The position numbers were made by a program, and so were the translations under genes. Source: Candidatus Falkowella caecavicola (lineage in GTDB: Bacteria > Bacillota > Clostridia > Oscillospirales > Ruminococcaceae). Taken from it: a stretch of 62,374 nucleotides of DNA. Below, piece by piece: positions 44,098 through 52,358 of the stretch; within the stretch, counting starts at the first letter, position 1, and each line of letters opens with the position of its first letter. The notes beneath the pieces are model-generated. The model searched no databases. It worked only from the letters and a program-made list of their open reading frames with translations, and was not told the origin of the DNA. The stretch spans positions 1 through 62,374 of the forward strand of contig CAJFUK010000002.1 in the NCBI GenBank assembly GCA_904420125.1. Direction: 5' to 3'.

Positions 44098-45417
44098 ATG
44101 GCAAAACCGATCGTGGCAGTTGTCGGCAGGCCCAATGTCGGAAAATCAACGCTATTTAATAAATTGATTGGACAAAGACTCTCAATCGTGGAAGATACTC
44201 CTGGCGTCACCAGAGACCGGATTTATGCGGATTGCGAGTGGACAGGGCGGCAATTTATGCTTGTGGATACCGGGGGCATTGAACCGGCAAGCGATGATGT
44301 GATTTTATCCCAGATGAAACGCCAGGCTGAATTGGCCATCCAGAGCGCACAGGTCATCATATTAGTGACGGATTTAAAAAGCGGTGTTACCGCAACGGAT
44401 ATGGATGTAGCCCAGATGCTGCTAAAATCCAATAAACCTATTGTTTTATGCGTCAATAAATGTGACAGTGTCGGAGAAATGCCCATGGAATTATATGAAT
44501 TCTATAACTTGGGGTTGGGTGATCCCATTGGGGTTTCTGCTGCGCACGGACATGGAACCGGAGACCTTCTAGACGCTGTTTTTGCTCATATGCCGGAAGA
44601 AGCTGTAGAAGAATATGATCAGGACGCGATCAAGGTGGCGATCATTGGAAAGCCGAACGTTGGAAAGTCTTCACTGATCAACAAGCTGTCGGGGCAGGAA
44701 CGGATGATTGTTTCGGATATTGCAGGCACCACCCGTGATGCGGTAGATACAGTAATCGAAAACAGCATGGGGAAGTTTGTATTCATTGATACGGCCGGAA
44801 TCCGGCGTAAATCCAAAGTGTTGGATTCCATTGAGAGGTACAGCGTACTGCGCGCGCATATGGCGGTCGATCGTGCTGATGTAGCGGTTATCTTAATTGA
44901 TGCTACCGTTGGATTTACCGAACAGGACAGCAAGGTTGCAGGATATGCTCACGAGCAGGGAAAGGCCTGTGTCATTGCAATTAATAAATGGGATGCAGTG
45001 GAAAAAGAAACTACTACGATGCAGACATTCAAAAAACAGCTGCAGAAGGATTTCAGTTTCATGTCCTATGCGCCGTTTGTATTTATCTCTGCAAAAACAG
45101 GACAGCGTTTAGACAAGCTGTATGAAATGATCCGTTTTGTCTATGAACAGAACAGCATGCGTATTTCAACGGGCAAACTGAATGATATGCTCGGATATGC
45201 TACATCACGGGTACAGCCTCCTTCTGATAAGGGAAAACGTTTGAAGATTTACTATATGACCCAGGCGTCATCCAATCCGCCTACTTTTGTCGTATTTGTC
45301 AACAGCACAGAACTGTTTCATTATTCCTACCAAAGATATCTGGAAAATCAGATCCGTGAAACCTTCGGATTGACGGCGGCACCTATTCGGATCATTTCCA
45401 GAGAACGCGGAGAGTAG
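44098..45417 (+). CDS. der: ribosome biogenesis GTPase Der
   Basis: 439 residues with two tandem GTPase domains: G1 GRPNVGKSTLFN and VDTGGI in the first, GKPNVGKSSLIN and DTAGIRRKSK in the second, then a KH-like C-terminal domain (YYMTQASSNPPTFVVFVN). Needed for 50S subunit assembly. GGAGGG lies 6 bases before ATG 44098; the frame upstream overlaps DUF512 and is not used. Confidence 0.97.
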   Translation: MAKPIVAVVGRPNVGKSTLFNKLIGQRLSIVEDTPGVTRDRIYADCEWTGRQFMLVDTGGIEPASDDVILSQMKRQAELAIQSAQVIILVTDLKSGVTATDMDVAQMLLKSNKPIVLCVNKCDSVGEMPMELYEFYNLGLGDPIGVSAAHGHGTGDLLDAVFAHMPEEAVEEYDQDAIKVAIIGKPNVGKSSLINKLSGQERMIVSDIAGTTRDAVDTVIENSMGKFVFIDTAGIRRKSKVLDSIERYSVLRAHMAVDRADVAVILIDATVGFTEQDSKVAGYAHEQGKACVIAINKWDAVEKETTTMQTFKKQLQKDFSFMSYAPFVFISAKTGQRLDKLYEMIRFVYEQNSMRISTGKLNDMLGYATSRVQPPSDKGKRLKIYYMTQASSNPPTFVVFVNSTELFHYSYQRYLENQIRETFGLTAAPIRIISRERGE

Positions 45418-45531
45418 AAACAGCAATGTTTCATGGAATGATACCTGTTTATGCCTCAAATAATGGGTGTCATGGGAGCGAGGTTCCGATTGGGAAAGAT
45501 GCATCAAGATTAAGGAAAGGCATGATCATCC

Positions 45532-46236
45532 ATGTTTTTATTGATTTTAGCCATTTTATTAACTGCGTTTGTCAGTTATCTGCTTGGTAGCTTGAATTTT
45601 GCCATTATCATTTCCAGAATACTTTTAAAGAAAGACGATTCGCTTTATCGGGAAAAACAGGTTGAAAGAAAAAGGGGAGATATTCGCGATTTTGGAAGCG
45701 GCAATGGAGGAATGACCAATATTTTGCGGACCTTTGGAAAAGGTCCAGCAGTGCTCACCACATTGGGCGACTTGCTGAAAGGTATTTTTGCTGTTTTATT
45801 GGGGAGATTCTTTTTTATATACATTGCCGGCATGGCAGATTTTTCATCCGGAGAATACATTGCAGCTGCTTTTGCGTTACTGGGCCATATGTTTCCCTTG
45901 TATTATGGCTTTAAAGGTGGAAAAGGCATTATGACGTCTGCCGGCGTTTTGCTCGTTATTGACCCTATTGTATGTATGATGATTTTAGGTGTTTTTCTGG
46001 TCGTTGTGCTGATTTCCCGCATCGTTTCGCTGTCCTCCATTTGTGCGGCGGTAGCATATCCGCTCGCTACGCTGCTGCTACGATTTTTACAGCACGCAGA
46101 CGGCTATGTAATCCTGAGAGACAGTTTGTTTGCACTGGCTATTGCGATATTGGTGATTTTCATGCATCGCAGCAATATTCAGCGGCTGCTGAACGGAACA
46201 GAGGCCCGCTTTAACAAAAAATCCAATGGCAAATAG
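45532..46236 (+). CDS. plsY: glycerol-3-phosphate acyltransferase PlsY
   Basis: 234-residue membrane enzyme that acylates glycerol-3-phosphate with acyl-phosphate, the first step of phospholipid synthesis. SYLLGSLNFAIIISR, GSGNGGMTNILRTFG and YYGFKGGKGIMTSAG are the three conserved motifs. Motif 1 is usually GSGNIGATN, and a charged insert (KDDSLYREKQVERKRGD) precedes it, making the protein longer than the usual 200 residues. Followed by gpsA, which makes its substrate. Confidence 0.92.
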   Translation: MFLLILAILLTAFVSYLLGSLNFAIIISRILLKKDDSLYREKQVERKRGDIRDFGSGNGGMTNILRTFGKGPAVLTTLGDLLKGIFAVLLGRFFFIYIAGMADFSSGEYIAAAFALLGHMFPLYYGFKGGKGIMTSAGVLLVIDPIVCMMILGVFLVVVLISRIVSLSSICAAVAYPLATLLLRFLQHADGYVILRDSLFALAIAILVIFMHRSNIQRLLNGTEARFNKKSNGK

Positions 46237-46272
46237 TATATCGGTACATATGATCAAAAAGGGGATAATAGT

Positions 46273-47280
46273 ATGGCAAAAATCGCTGTGTTAGGCTGCG
46301 GGTTTGGAACATCGCTGGCAGTTATGGCTAATAAGTATGGACATGATGTTGTGCTCTGGTCCAAATTTGAAAAGGAAATCCAGGAGATACGGACTTATGG
46401 GGAAAATCGCCGTTTACTGCCGGGAGTGCCAGTGTCGCCTTCTATTGTATTAACTACTAATCTGGCCGATATTGAACAGGCAGAATATGTGTTGATGGTT
46501 GTACCGACAAACGCTATGCGTGAAGCAGCTAAAAGTGCTGCACCCCATATCCGTTCGGATGCTGTTGTTATTAATCTTGCAAAAGGGCTGGAAAAAGGCA
46601 GTTTAAAGCGAATGTCTCAGGTGCTTCAGGAAGAAATGTCGGGCCAGGAGATTGTTGTCCTGTCCGGGCCATGCCACGCCGAAGAAGTTGCACGTAATAT
46701 GCCTACTACCATTGTTGCTGCATCGAATCATCGTGCGGCCGCAGAGCGTGTGCAGGATGTATTGTCGAACGGTTCTATGCGTATTTATGTCAGTGATGAT
46801 ATGATCGGGGTAGAAGTGGGTGGAGCTTTTAAAAATGTCATTGCCCTTTGTGCAGGAATTTGTGATGGTGCGGGACTGGGAGATAATACCAAAGCAGCTT
46901 TGATGACGCGTGGTATTACAGAGATTGCCCGGTTAGGGGTAGCGTTGGGCGCTCAAACGGAAACCTTTGCTGGACTTTCAGGCATCGGTGACCTTATTGT
47001 CACCTGTATGAGCATGCACAGCCGCAACAGGCGCGCGGGTATTTTGATTGGGCAGGGAATTGACCCGGTGGTTGCAGTAGAACGCGTAGGAACCGTAGAA
47101 GGTTATACAGCTACAGAAACAGCCTGGATGCTGGCGCAGAAACAGAAGATCGAAATGCCCATTACCGAGCAGTTGTATCAGGTTCTGTATCAGGGAAAAT
47201 TTTTTCGAGATGCTTTACAGGATCTATTGAGTCGCCCACAGCGGCATGAAAATGAAGAAGTTTGGTTAAACAGTAAATAA
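46273..47280 (+). CDS. gpsA: glycerol-3-phosphate dehydrogenase [NAD(P)+]
   Basis: 335 residues. Reduces dihydroxyacetone phosphate to sn-glycerol-3-phosphate for PlsY. The N-terminal nucleotide loop GCGFGTSLA, LSGPCHAEEVARNMPT and the catalytic VGGAFKNVIALCAGICDG are intact. 36 bases after plsY; last gene of the operon. Confidence 0.96.
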   Translation: MAKIAVLGCGFGTSLAVMANKYGHDVVLWSKFEKEIQEIRTYGENRRLLPGVPVSPSIVLTTNLADIEQAEYVLMVVPTNAMREAAKSAAPHIRSDAVVINLAKGLEKGSLKRMSQVLQEEMSGQEIVVLSGPCHAEEVARNMPTTIVAASNHRAAAERVQDVLSNGSMRIYVSDDMIGVEVGGAFKNVIALCAGICDGAGLGDNTKAALMTRGITEIARLGVALGAQTETFAGLSGIGDLIVTCMSMHSRNRRAGILIGQGIDPVVAVERVGTVEGYTATETAWMLAQKQKIEMPITEQLYQVLYQGKFFRDALQDLLSRPQRHENEEVWLNSK

Positions 47281-47288
47281 ACTGACGC

Positions 47289-47327
47289 TCTTTTCGAGGA
47301 TTCCCTGAAACAGGAATCCTCGAAAAG
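47289..47327 (+). terminator. terminator after gpsA
   Basis: CTTTTCGAGGATTCC pairs with GGAATCCTCGAAAAG around an 8-base loop, right after the stop codon. Confidence 0.75.
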
Positions 47328-47489
47328 AAAGACAGAAGATTCCCTGATCATTATGTCCGATGTATGTTTAAGAATGACAGCAGAATCTGATAAGGATATG
47401 GAAAATATGCCACAGAGTTGCATGATTTTTTTCATGGAACAGGATATCGGTTCTATGATGAAAACCAGGAATTTTTTTGTTAGAATCTA

Positions 47490-47518
47490 TTGACAAATTC
47501 AGATCGGATTGATATAAT
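47490..47518 (+). promoter_or_regulatory. sigma-A promoter of the tRNA pair
   Basis: TTGACA (47490-47495), 17-base spacer, TATAAT (47513-47518), 40 bases before tRNA-Gly. Confidence 0.88.
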
Positions 47519-47558
47519 ATATAACGTCGCTTGATCTGGAAATAGAGAATTTTAATAT

Positions 47559-47632
47559 GCGGGTGTAGTTCAATGGTAGAATCCCAGCCTTCCAAGCTGG
47601 TCGCGTGGGTTCGATTCCCATCACCCGCTCCA
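47559..47632 (+). tRNA. tRNA-Gly, anticodon TCC
   Basis: Acceptor stem GCGGGTG/CACCCGC, D arm TAGTTCAATGGTAGA, anticodon stem CCAGC/GCTGG with loop CTTCCAA, T arm GGTTCGATTCC, encoded CCA. Sixteen bases before tRNA-Arg in the same transcript. Confidence 0.96.
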
Positions 47633-47648
47633 TTTTTTTGTCCCGTAT

Positions 47649-47725
47649 GCGCCCATAGCTCAGCTGGATAGAGCAACTGCCTTCTAAGCAGTAGGTCACA
47701 GGTTCGAGTCCTGTTGGGCGCGCCA
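47649..47725 (+). tRNA. tRNA-Arg, anticodon TCT
   Basis: Acceptor GCGCCCA/TGGGCGC, anticodon loop CTTCTAA in stem CTGC/GCAG, T arm GGTTCGAGTCC, encoded CCA. tRNA-Arg genes of this kind are common prophage attachment sites, and the next genes to the right are an acetyltransferase and a prophage. Confidence 0.96.
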
Positions 47726-47768
47726 AAAACCACTTTTGTCTATTTGGGCAAAGGTGGTTTGTTCTTTA
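47726..47768 (+). terminator. terminator after tRNA pair
   Basis: AAAACCACTTTTG pairs with CAAAGGTGGTTT, followed by GTTCTTTA. Confidence 0.7.
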
Positions 47769-47860
47769 TAAAAACAAAAGGCTTTGTCAGCCTGTCCGAA
47801 AAGGCAGGCGGCATGAAAGTGTGGACCCAAAAGATAGGAAATAGAGAGAGGAGAACAGCA

Positions 47861-48514
47861 GTGCATCATATCCCAAACCCAAACGAGATTTTTCCTAATG
47901 CATATAAAACCTCGTGCTTTATTAAAAATGTCGTTCAGGCGCCCAACATCTTAATCGGCGACTACACATATTATGATGATGCAGTAGATCCGACCGGTTT
48001 TGAAAAAAATAACGTCCTCTTTAACTATCCGGAGTTTGGAGATCGACTGATTATCGGCAAGTTTTGTTCGATTGCTTCCGGTACAAAGTTTATTATGGGG
48101 CCGGCCAATCATCGCTTGAGCAGCGTAACAACCTATCCGTTTCATGTTTTTGGGGGAGTTTGGCGTGAAAGAACTCCCGATCATATGTCGCAATTACCAT
48201 TTAAAGGAGACATTGTCGTCGGAAATGATGTATGGATCGGACGTGAAAGTGTGATCATGCCCGGTGTTAAAATTGGGGATGGTGCGATTATTGCTGCATA
48301 TTCGGTGGTGACAAAAGATATACCGCCCTATACCGTTGCAGGCGGCAATCCTGCTCGTATAATAAAAAAACGTTTTGGAGACGATTTAATCGAACAATTA
48401 CTTGAGTTAAAATGGTGGGATTTGCCGCCGCAGGATTTGGTTGAGATTTTGCCTTTACTCTGTGATCCGGATTTAGAAAAGGTCGCGCAGCAGATCAGGG
48501 AGAGAAGAAAGTAG
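47861..48514 (+). CDS. Vat-type xenobiotic O-acetyltransferase
   Basis: 217-residue left-handed beta-helix acetyltransferase of the Vat/CatB group, which acetylates streptogramin A or chloramphenicol; related enzymes act on other hydroxyls. PNPNEIFP at the start, [29 protein letters not shown] (with the catalytic His), [26 protein letters not shown] and GGNPARII follow the family closely. GTG 47861 has GAGAGGAG upstream and gives a Vat-like N-terminus; longer frames run back into the tRNA. It lies between tRNA-Arg and the prophage repressor, so it may be cargo. Drug specificity is unproven. Confidence 0.87.
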   Translation: MHHIPNPNEIFPNAYKTSCFIKNVVQAPNILIGDYTYYDDAVDPTGFEKNNVLFNYPEFGDRLIIGKFCSIASGTKFIMGPANHRLSSVTTYPFHVFGGVWRERTPDHMSQLPFKGDIVVGNDVWIGRESVIMPGVKIGDGAIIAAYSVVTKDIPPYTVAGGNPARIIKKRFGDDLIEQLLELKWWDLPPQDLVEILPLLCDPDLEKVAQQIRERRK

Positions 48515-48674
48515 ATCCGGTTATTGTGTTGCTTCTGGTACTTGTAAGTCCCGTTTAGTTCTATGAAGTTATCGTGTGTATGTAGAGAATCATTGGCGTC
48601 TATTTTTTGCTGGAAGCCGCGGGATTTAATACATCTGTCTGCAGGGCATGACCGTTAGCCAAGTTTATTCTGGC

Positions 48675-48734
48675 GTTGCATATAGGTAAAAAGCCGGTTG
48701 TCATACGACAACCGGCTTTTTACCTATATGCAAC
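48675..48734. terminator. 28-bp perfect palindrome, bidirectional terminator
   Basis: GTTGCATATAGGTAAAAAGC begins a 28-bp arm, followed by the 4-base loop ATAC and the exact complement. A5 and T5 tracts lie inside the arms. It abuts the repressor stop codon (48736) and so closes repressor transcription and any rightward vat transcript. The preceding 48515-48674 holds no gene. Confidence 0.85.
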
Positions 48735-48735
48735 C

Positions 48736-49500
48736 CTAACCCAATACCTTTCCTACCACCCGCAGATCATCGTTTTCTCCAATTGGAATCGGCGCATAGG
48801 TTCGATTGATAGAAATTAAATAAGGCTTGTTTCCACGATATTCCAGTTTTTTGCAAAGCGCTTCTGCATTCAACGTAAAAATACCGATTTCACCAGGTGC
48901 AAGATCAGGCTGTTGCTTGACCCAGACAATCTGGCCGTCTTCAAATCGGGGCCGCATGCTGTCTCCGCAAAGCCGAATGCCAAAGCTGGCTTCTGGGGGA
49001 ACATCGTCTCCGACTTCCCAAAGCTCATAATCTTCTGTTGGAATTGGCAGAGGAATCCCAGCTGCTGCTGGCGCAACATAGACGGGAATTTCCCTGACGT
49101 TATTGGTACTATTTTCAGAAATAAATGGAATGACACGTTTTGCTATATCCGTATCCGTTTGCAAATAGCGGTATTCTACATCAAGCAACGCATTCACCGC
49201 CTTTTTACCCCGTTCGTCCAACAGACGGTATTTTTTAATGTATTCTCTTTCTTCCGTGGTAAAACTAGCATTTTCATCCCCACCTGATCCAAAACGCCCA
49301 TACATTTCTCCGACAGAAATATCTAAGATTTCACAGATCCGGAATAAAAACTCAATATCAATTGAATTTTTTCCATTTTCCCAAGAGGACACGGCATTGT
49401 GTTTAACACCCAGACGATCTGCAAGTTCCCGCTGCGTTAACCCTTTTTTCTTGCGGTAATAATTTAAATTCCTCGCAATTTCATTTTTTACGCTTCCCAT
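48736..49500 (-). CDS. prophage repressor, XRE plus S24 peptidase
   Basis: 254 residues. N-terminal helix-turn-helix (LTQRELADRLGVKHNAVSSWE), a linker, the likely self-cleavage site Ala-Gly in APAAAGIPL, and a LexA/S24 peptidase domain with Ser in CGDSMRP and Lys in LCKKLEY. It should hold the lytic promoter shut and be cleaved after RecA activation in DNA damage, as with lambda CI. It is transcribed leftward from a promoter that faces the Cro-like gene. Confidence 0.93.
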   Translation of the reverse strand: MGSVKNEIARNLNYYRKKKGLTQRELADRLGVKHNAVSSWENGKNSIDIEFLFRICEILDISVGEMYGRFGSGGDENASFTTEEREYIKKYRLLDERGKKAVNALLDVEYRYLQTDTDIAKRVIPFISENSTNNVREIPVYVAPAAAGIPLPIPTEDYELWEVGDDVPPEASFGIRLCGDSMRPRFEDGQIVWVKQQPDLAPGEIGIFTLNAEALCKKLEYRGNKPYLISINRTYAPIPIGENDDLRVVGKVLG

Positions 49501-49566
49501 ACAGAATATTCAATCCTTTCTTTTTGCCTATCTACAGCTTCCCCATTTTTCTGTCTTAAGTCTTGA

Positions 49567-49666
49567 TTCATTTTCTTTAGTATAGCATATAAATCTAAGA
49601 AAAGCAAGATATTTTTTCACAACTTATGAAAAATATCTTGACTTTATGAAAATATCATTCTATAAT
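49567..49666. promoter_or_regulatory. prophage operator and divergent promoters
   Basis: Rightward: TTGACT (49638-49643), 17-base spacer, TATAAT (49661-49666). Leftward: TTGCTT, 17-base spacer, TATACT, ending near 49577. Repeated half-sites AGATATTTTTTCA, TGAAAAATATCTT and TTATGAAAATATC between them form at least one inverted pair, as expected for repressor and Cro operators. Confidence 0.7.
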
Positions 49667-49686
49667 ATGTATACAGTTCGCATTTT

Positions 49687-49941
49687 ATGAAAAGGAGAGG
49701 GATTCCAACGGACATTATTCAGACAATTGACAAAACGAGAAAAACATACGGTTGGACATTAGACGAACTGGCAAGACGGGCTCATATGCCGTTGTGGAAA
49801 CTCAATGATATTTTGACTGGACAAAGACCACTGTATGCAGAAGACTACTTTTATATTTGTCAGGGACTGCATATAGATTTGGATCAATGTAAAATATCCG
49901 AAAATGCAGATGATCGTCGTCAGTATTGGAAGTCATGTTAA
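49687..49941 (+). CDS. small HTH (Cro-like) phage regulator
   Basis: 84 residues with a helix-turn-helix of XRE type (GWTLDELARRAHMPLWKLNDIL). First rightward gene from the lytic promoter and so in the Cro position. The ATG at 49687 has no ribosome binding site before it, while AAGGAGAGG lies just inside the frame; translation may begin leaderless or at a non-ATG codon a little downstream. Confidence 0.65.
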   Translation: MKRRGIPTDIIQTIDKTRKTYGWTLDELARRAHMPLWKLNDILTGQRPLYAEDYFYICQGLHIDLDQCKISENADDRRQYWKSC

Positions 49942-50000
49942 ATACAGCGTATGGTTCAGAAATGGTTAGAGCGAATTTCTGATGAGGAGGGAGAGTATAT

Positions 50001-50072
50001 ATGACCCGGCTGAATGTGGGCAGTCGGAAAATACGATACAGAGCAATTTTTTATCCAAGGACAAAGAAATAG
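50001..50072 (+). CDS. 23-residue basic peptide ORF
   Basis: Begins MTRLNVGSRKIR and is highly basic (pI clearly alkaline). GGAGGGAGAG stands 7 bases before the ATG, one of the best ribosome binding sites in this part. It ends 17 bases before the DUF1492-like start. Could be a leader peptide or a real micro-protein. Confidence 0.4.
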   Translation: MTRLNVGSRKIRYRAIFYPRTKK

Positions 50073-50089
50073 GGGGGAATGGTTATACA

Positions 50090-50506
50090 ATGACGAAAGA
50101 AACCTTAAAGAATTATCGGGTATATGCAATGGAAATCAGACAGATTAAAGCAGAAATTCACAGGCTGCGCAGTAAGATATTCTCGATAAAATCAGAACCG
50201 GATTCTGATCTACAGAAAACAGGGGATCAACCAGGGGCTATGTCAGAGGAATTATACAGGAACACAGCTATACAGCTGGAAGAATTAATTCAGAAATACT
50301 ATATAATTTTAAATCAATTATGCGCCGAACAGCTTCGGATAGAAACAGCAATTGCTTCATTGCCATCAGAAGAACGGCAGATTTTTCGCTGGCGGTACCT
50401 TCACGGTATGAGTTGGATTCAGATCAGCGTAAAGGCTGGGTACAGTAAAGCACAAATTTATCGGGTTCATGCAAATATTTTAAAGAAACTACAGAATTTT
50501 GAATAA
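50090..50506 (+). CDS. phage sigma-like regulator (DUF1492/ArpU type)
   Basis: About 138 residues, coiled-coil N-terminal half (YAMEIRQIKAEIHRLRSKI) and a sigma-70 region-4-like helix-turn-helix at the end (MSWIQISVKAGYSKAQIYRVH). Such proteins switch on late phage operons; here it lies just ahead of the terminase. Upstream in-frame codons overlap the 23-residue ORF; the ATG at 50090 follows GGGGGGAA at a long but usable distance. Confidence 0.78.
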   Translation: MTKETLKNYRVYAMEIRQIKAEIHRLRSKIFSIKSEPDSDLQKTGDQPGAMSEELYRNTAIQLEELIQKYYIILNQLCAEQLRIETAIASLPSEERQIFRWRYLHGMSWIQISVKAGYSKAQIYRVHANILKKLQNFE

Positions 50507-50598
50507 GTCTGTTTTTATTTTTTCATTTAAATTTCATATTTAATGAAATTTAAATAATTTATATCACAAAAAAAGAAATAGAAAAAGGAGAGACATCA

Positions 50599-51135
50599 TT
50601 GCATACAAAAGAAATTTTGAATGACCATCAGAAATTGTTTTGTGATGAGTATCTGTTGGATTTTAACGCTGCTGCCGCCGCACGGCGTTCTGGATACGGA
50701 ACATCCAGCGGTTATCGTTTATTGCAGATGCCGGCCTGCACCAGTTATATTCAAAAAAAGATCCAGGAACGGAAAGAAAAAATACAGGTTACAGAGCAGG
50801 ATATCATTGGTGAACTCAGCAGTATTGCATTTGCAAAGGCAACCGATTATCTACAGATCACCGAACAGGACACAGGAAAGCAGGTTTTGCAGGCGATACC
50901 GGCAGAACAGCTCTCTGCAGGGCAACGGGCAGCCGTCGAGTATGTCCGGCAGACATCCGCCGGCATTTCGGTAAAACTGCATGATAAGGTCAGGGCGCTG
51001 GAACTTTTGGGAAAGCATATTGGGCTTTTTGCCGTCAAACCATCTGTCAAACCGTCCGAGGATCTGGAAGTTCATGTGGAATACGGCTCCAACGAAAGTC
51101 AGGATACGGATGAGAAGGATCATACTGCAATCTAA
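50599..51135 (+). CDS. terminase small subunit
   Basis: 178 residues of the Terminase_2 type. LNDHQKLFCDEYLLDFNAAAAARRSGY is the typical N-terminal DNA-binding helix pair; the centre (ATDYLQITEQDTGKQVLQAIP) and C-terminus match. It would recognise phage DNA for packaging. Starts at TTG 50599 with AAGGAGAG. Overlaps the large subunit start by 26 bases. Confidence 0.9.
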   Translation: MHTKEILNDHQKLFCDEYLLDFNAAAAARRSGYGTSSGYRLLQMPACTSYIQKKIQERKEKIQVTEQDIIGELSSIAFAKATDYLQITEQDTGKQVLQAIPAEQLSAGQRAAVEYVRQTSAGISVKLHDKVRALELLGKHIGLFAVKPSVKPSEDLEVHVEYGSNESQDTDEKDHTAI

Positions 51136-52327
51136 TCCGGTGTTTCATCCGGTGCATATATCCCGCTGCCGCTATATTGTTATGAAAGGATCCGCAGGCT
51201 CCGGAAAATCAGCCGATACGGCCCAGGAATACATTCTTCGTCTACTCCAGGAACGGGAACGAAATTTGCTGTGCATCCGGAAAGCGGAAATTTCCAATCG
51301 ATATAGTACATTTGCAGAACTTTCTGCTGCCATCCGGCGTATGGGCGTTTTTGACCTGTTTATCGTCCGGGAATCTCCGATGTCTATTCAATGCAAAAAT
51401 GGTAGTCAGATTCTGTTTCGGGGGATGCGTAACAGTGTAGAGAGAGAAAAGCTGAAATCTATTACGGTTGCACAGGGAAAGCTCACAGACATTTGGATTG
51501 AAGAAGCAACAGAATTGACCCAACAGGATTTTGAAATTTTAGATGACCGTTTGCGGGGAGAGCTTCCGGCGGGTTTGTTTTATCAGATCAAACTCACCTT
51601 TAACCCGGTCAGCGCATCCCATTGGATTAAACGGGTGTTTTTTGACCGCTACGATCCACAGGTTTTGATTCATCACAGCACATATCTGGACAATCGCTTT
51701 ATCGACAGCGCATACAGGCAGCGTATGTCCAGAAGAAAGGAAATAGATCCGGAAGGATATCGAATCTATGGACTCGGAGAATGGGGTGAGACTGAGGGGC
51801 TGATTCTGACTAACTGGAAAGTAAAAGATATTTCACAAAATATGAATTTCTATGATGATATATCGGTAGGACAAGACTTTGGATACAATCATGCTAATGT
51901 GATTCTGGTATTGGGTTTTCGAGACGGGGCACTGTATATTTTACGGGAGCTGTATGTACAGGAAAAGGACACGGATGAAATTATCCGAATGGCGACAGAG
52001 ATTCCAAAAGATCGGCTGATGTACTGTGATTCGGCTGAGCCGGATCGGATCCGCATGTGGCGACGTGCTGGTTTTCGCGCACAGGCTGTTTGTAAAGAAC
52101 CCGGCAGTATTAGTGCACAGATTGATTGGTTGAAAGCAAGGCCGATTCTGATCCATCCGGACTGTACCAATACAATACGGGAGATTTCACAGTGGAAATG
52201 GAAAAAGGACAGCTACAGCGGACTGTATCTGGACGAGCCCGAAGCAATACAGGATGATGCCATGGCCGCTTTGCGGTATGGAATTGAGGGGCAAAGGAAA
52301 GGCAAGGGCATACGAATTTTAAAATAA
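51110..52327 (+). CDS. terminase large subunit (PBSX type)
   Basis: 405 residues. ATPase Walker A GSAGSGKSADTAQ, Walker B-like IWIEEATELT, and C-terminal nuclease Asp residues (SVGQDFGYNH; DSAEPDR; DDAMAALRYG). Cuts and pumps DNA into heads. I start at ATG 51110, inside the end of the small subunit; the frame extends further upstream without support. Confidence 0.92.
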   Translation: MRRIILQSNPVFHPVHISRCRYIVMKGSAGSGKSADTAQEYILRLLQERERNLLCIRKAEISNRYSTFAELSAAIRRMGVFDLFIVRESPMSIQCKNGSQILFRGMRNSVEREKLKSITVAQGKLTDIWIEEATELTQQDFEILDDRLRGELPAGLFYQIKLTFNPVSASHWIKRVFFDRYDPQVLIHHSTYLDNRFIDSAYRQRMSRRKEIDPEGYRIYGLGEWGETEGLILTNWKVKDISQNMNFYDDISVGQDFGYNHANVILVLGFRDGALYILRELYVQEKDTDEIIRMATEIPKDRLMYCDSAEPDRIRMWRRAGFRAQAVCKEPGSISAQIDWLKARPILIHPDCTNTIREISQWKWKKDSYSGLYLDEPEAIQDDAMAALRYGIEGQRKGKGIRILK

Positions 52328-52358
52328 TCAGACATGCAGAGCAAAGAGGAGGAAGAAA

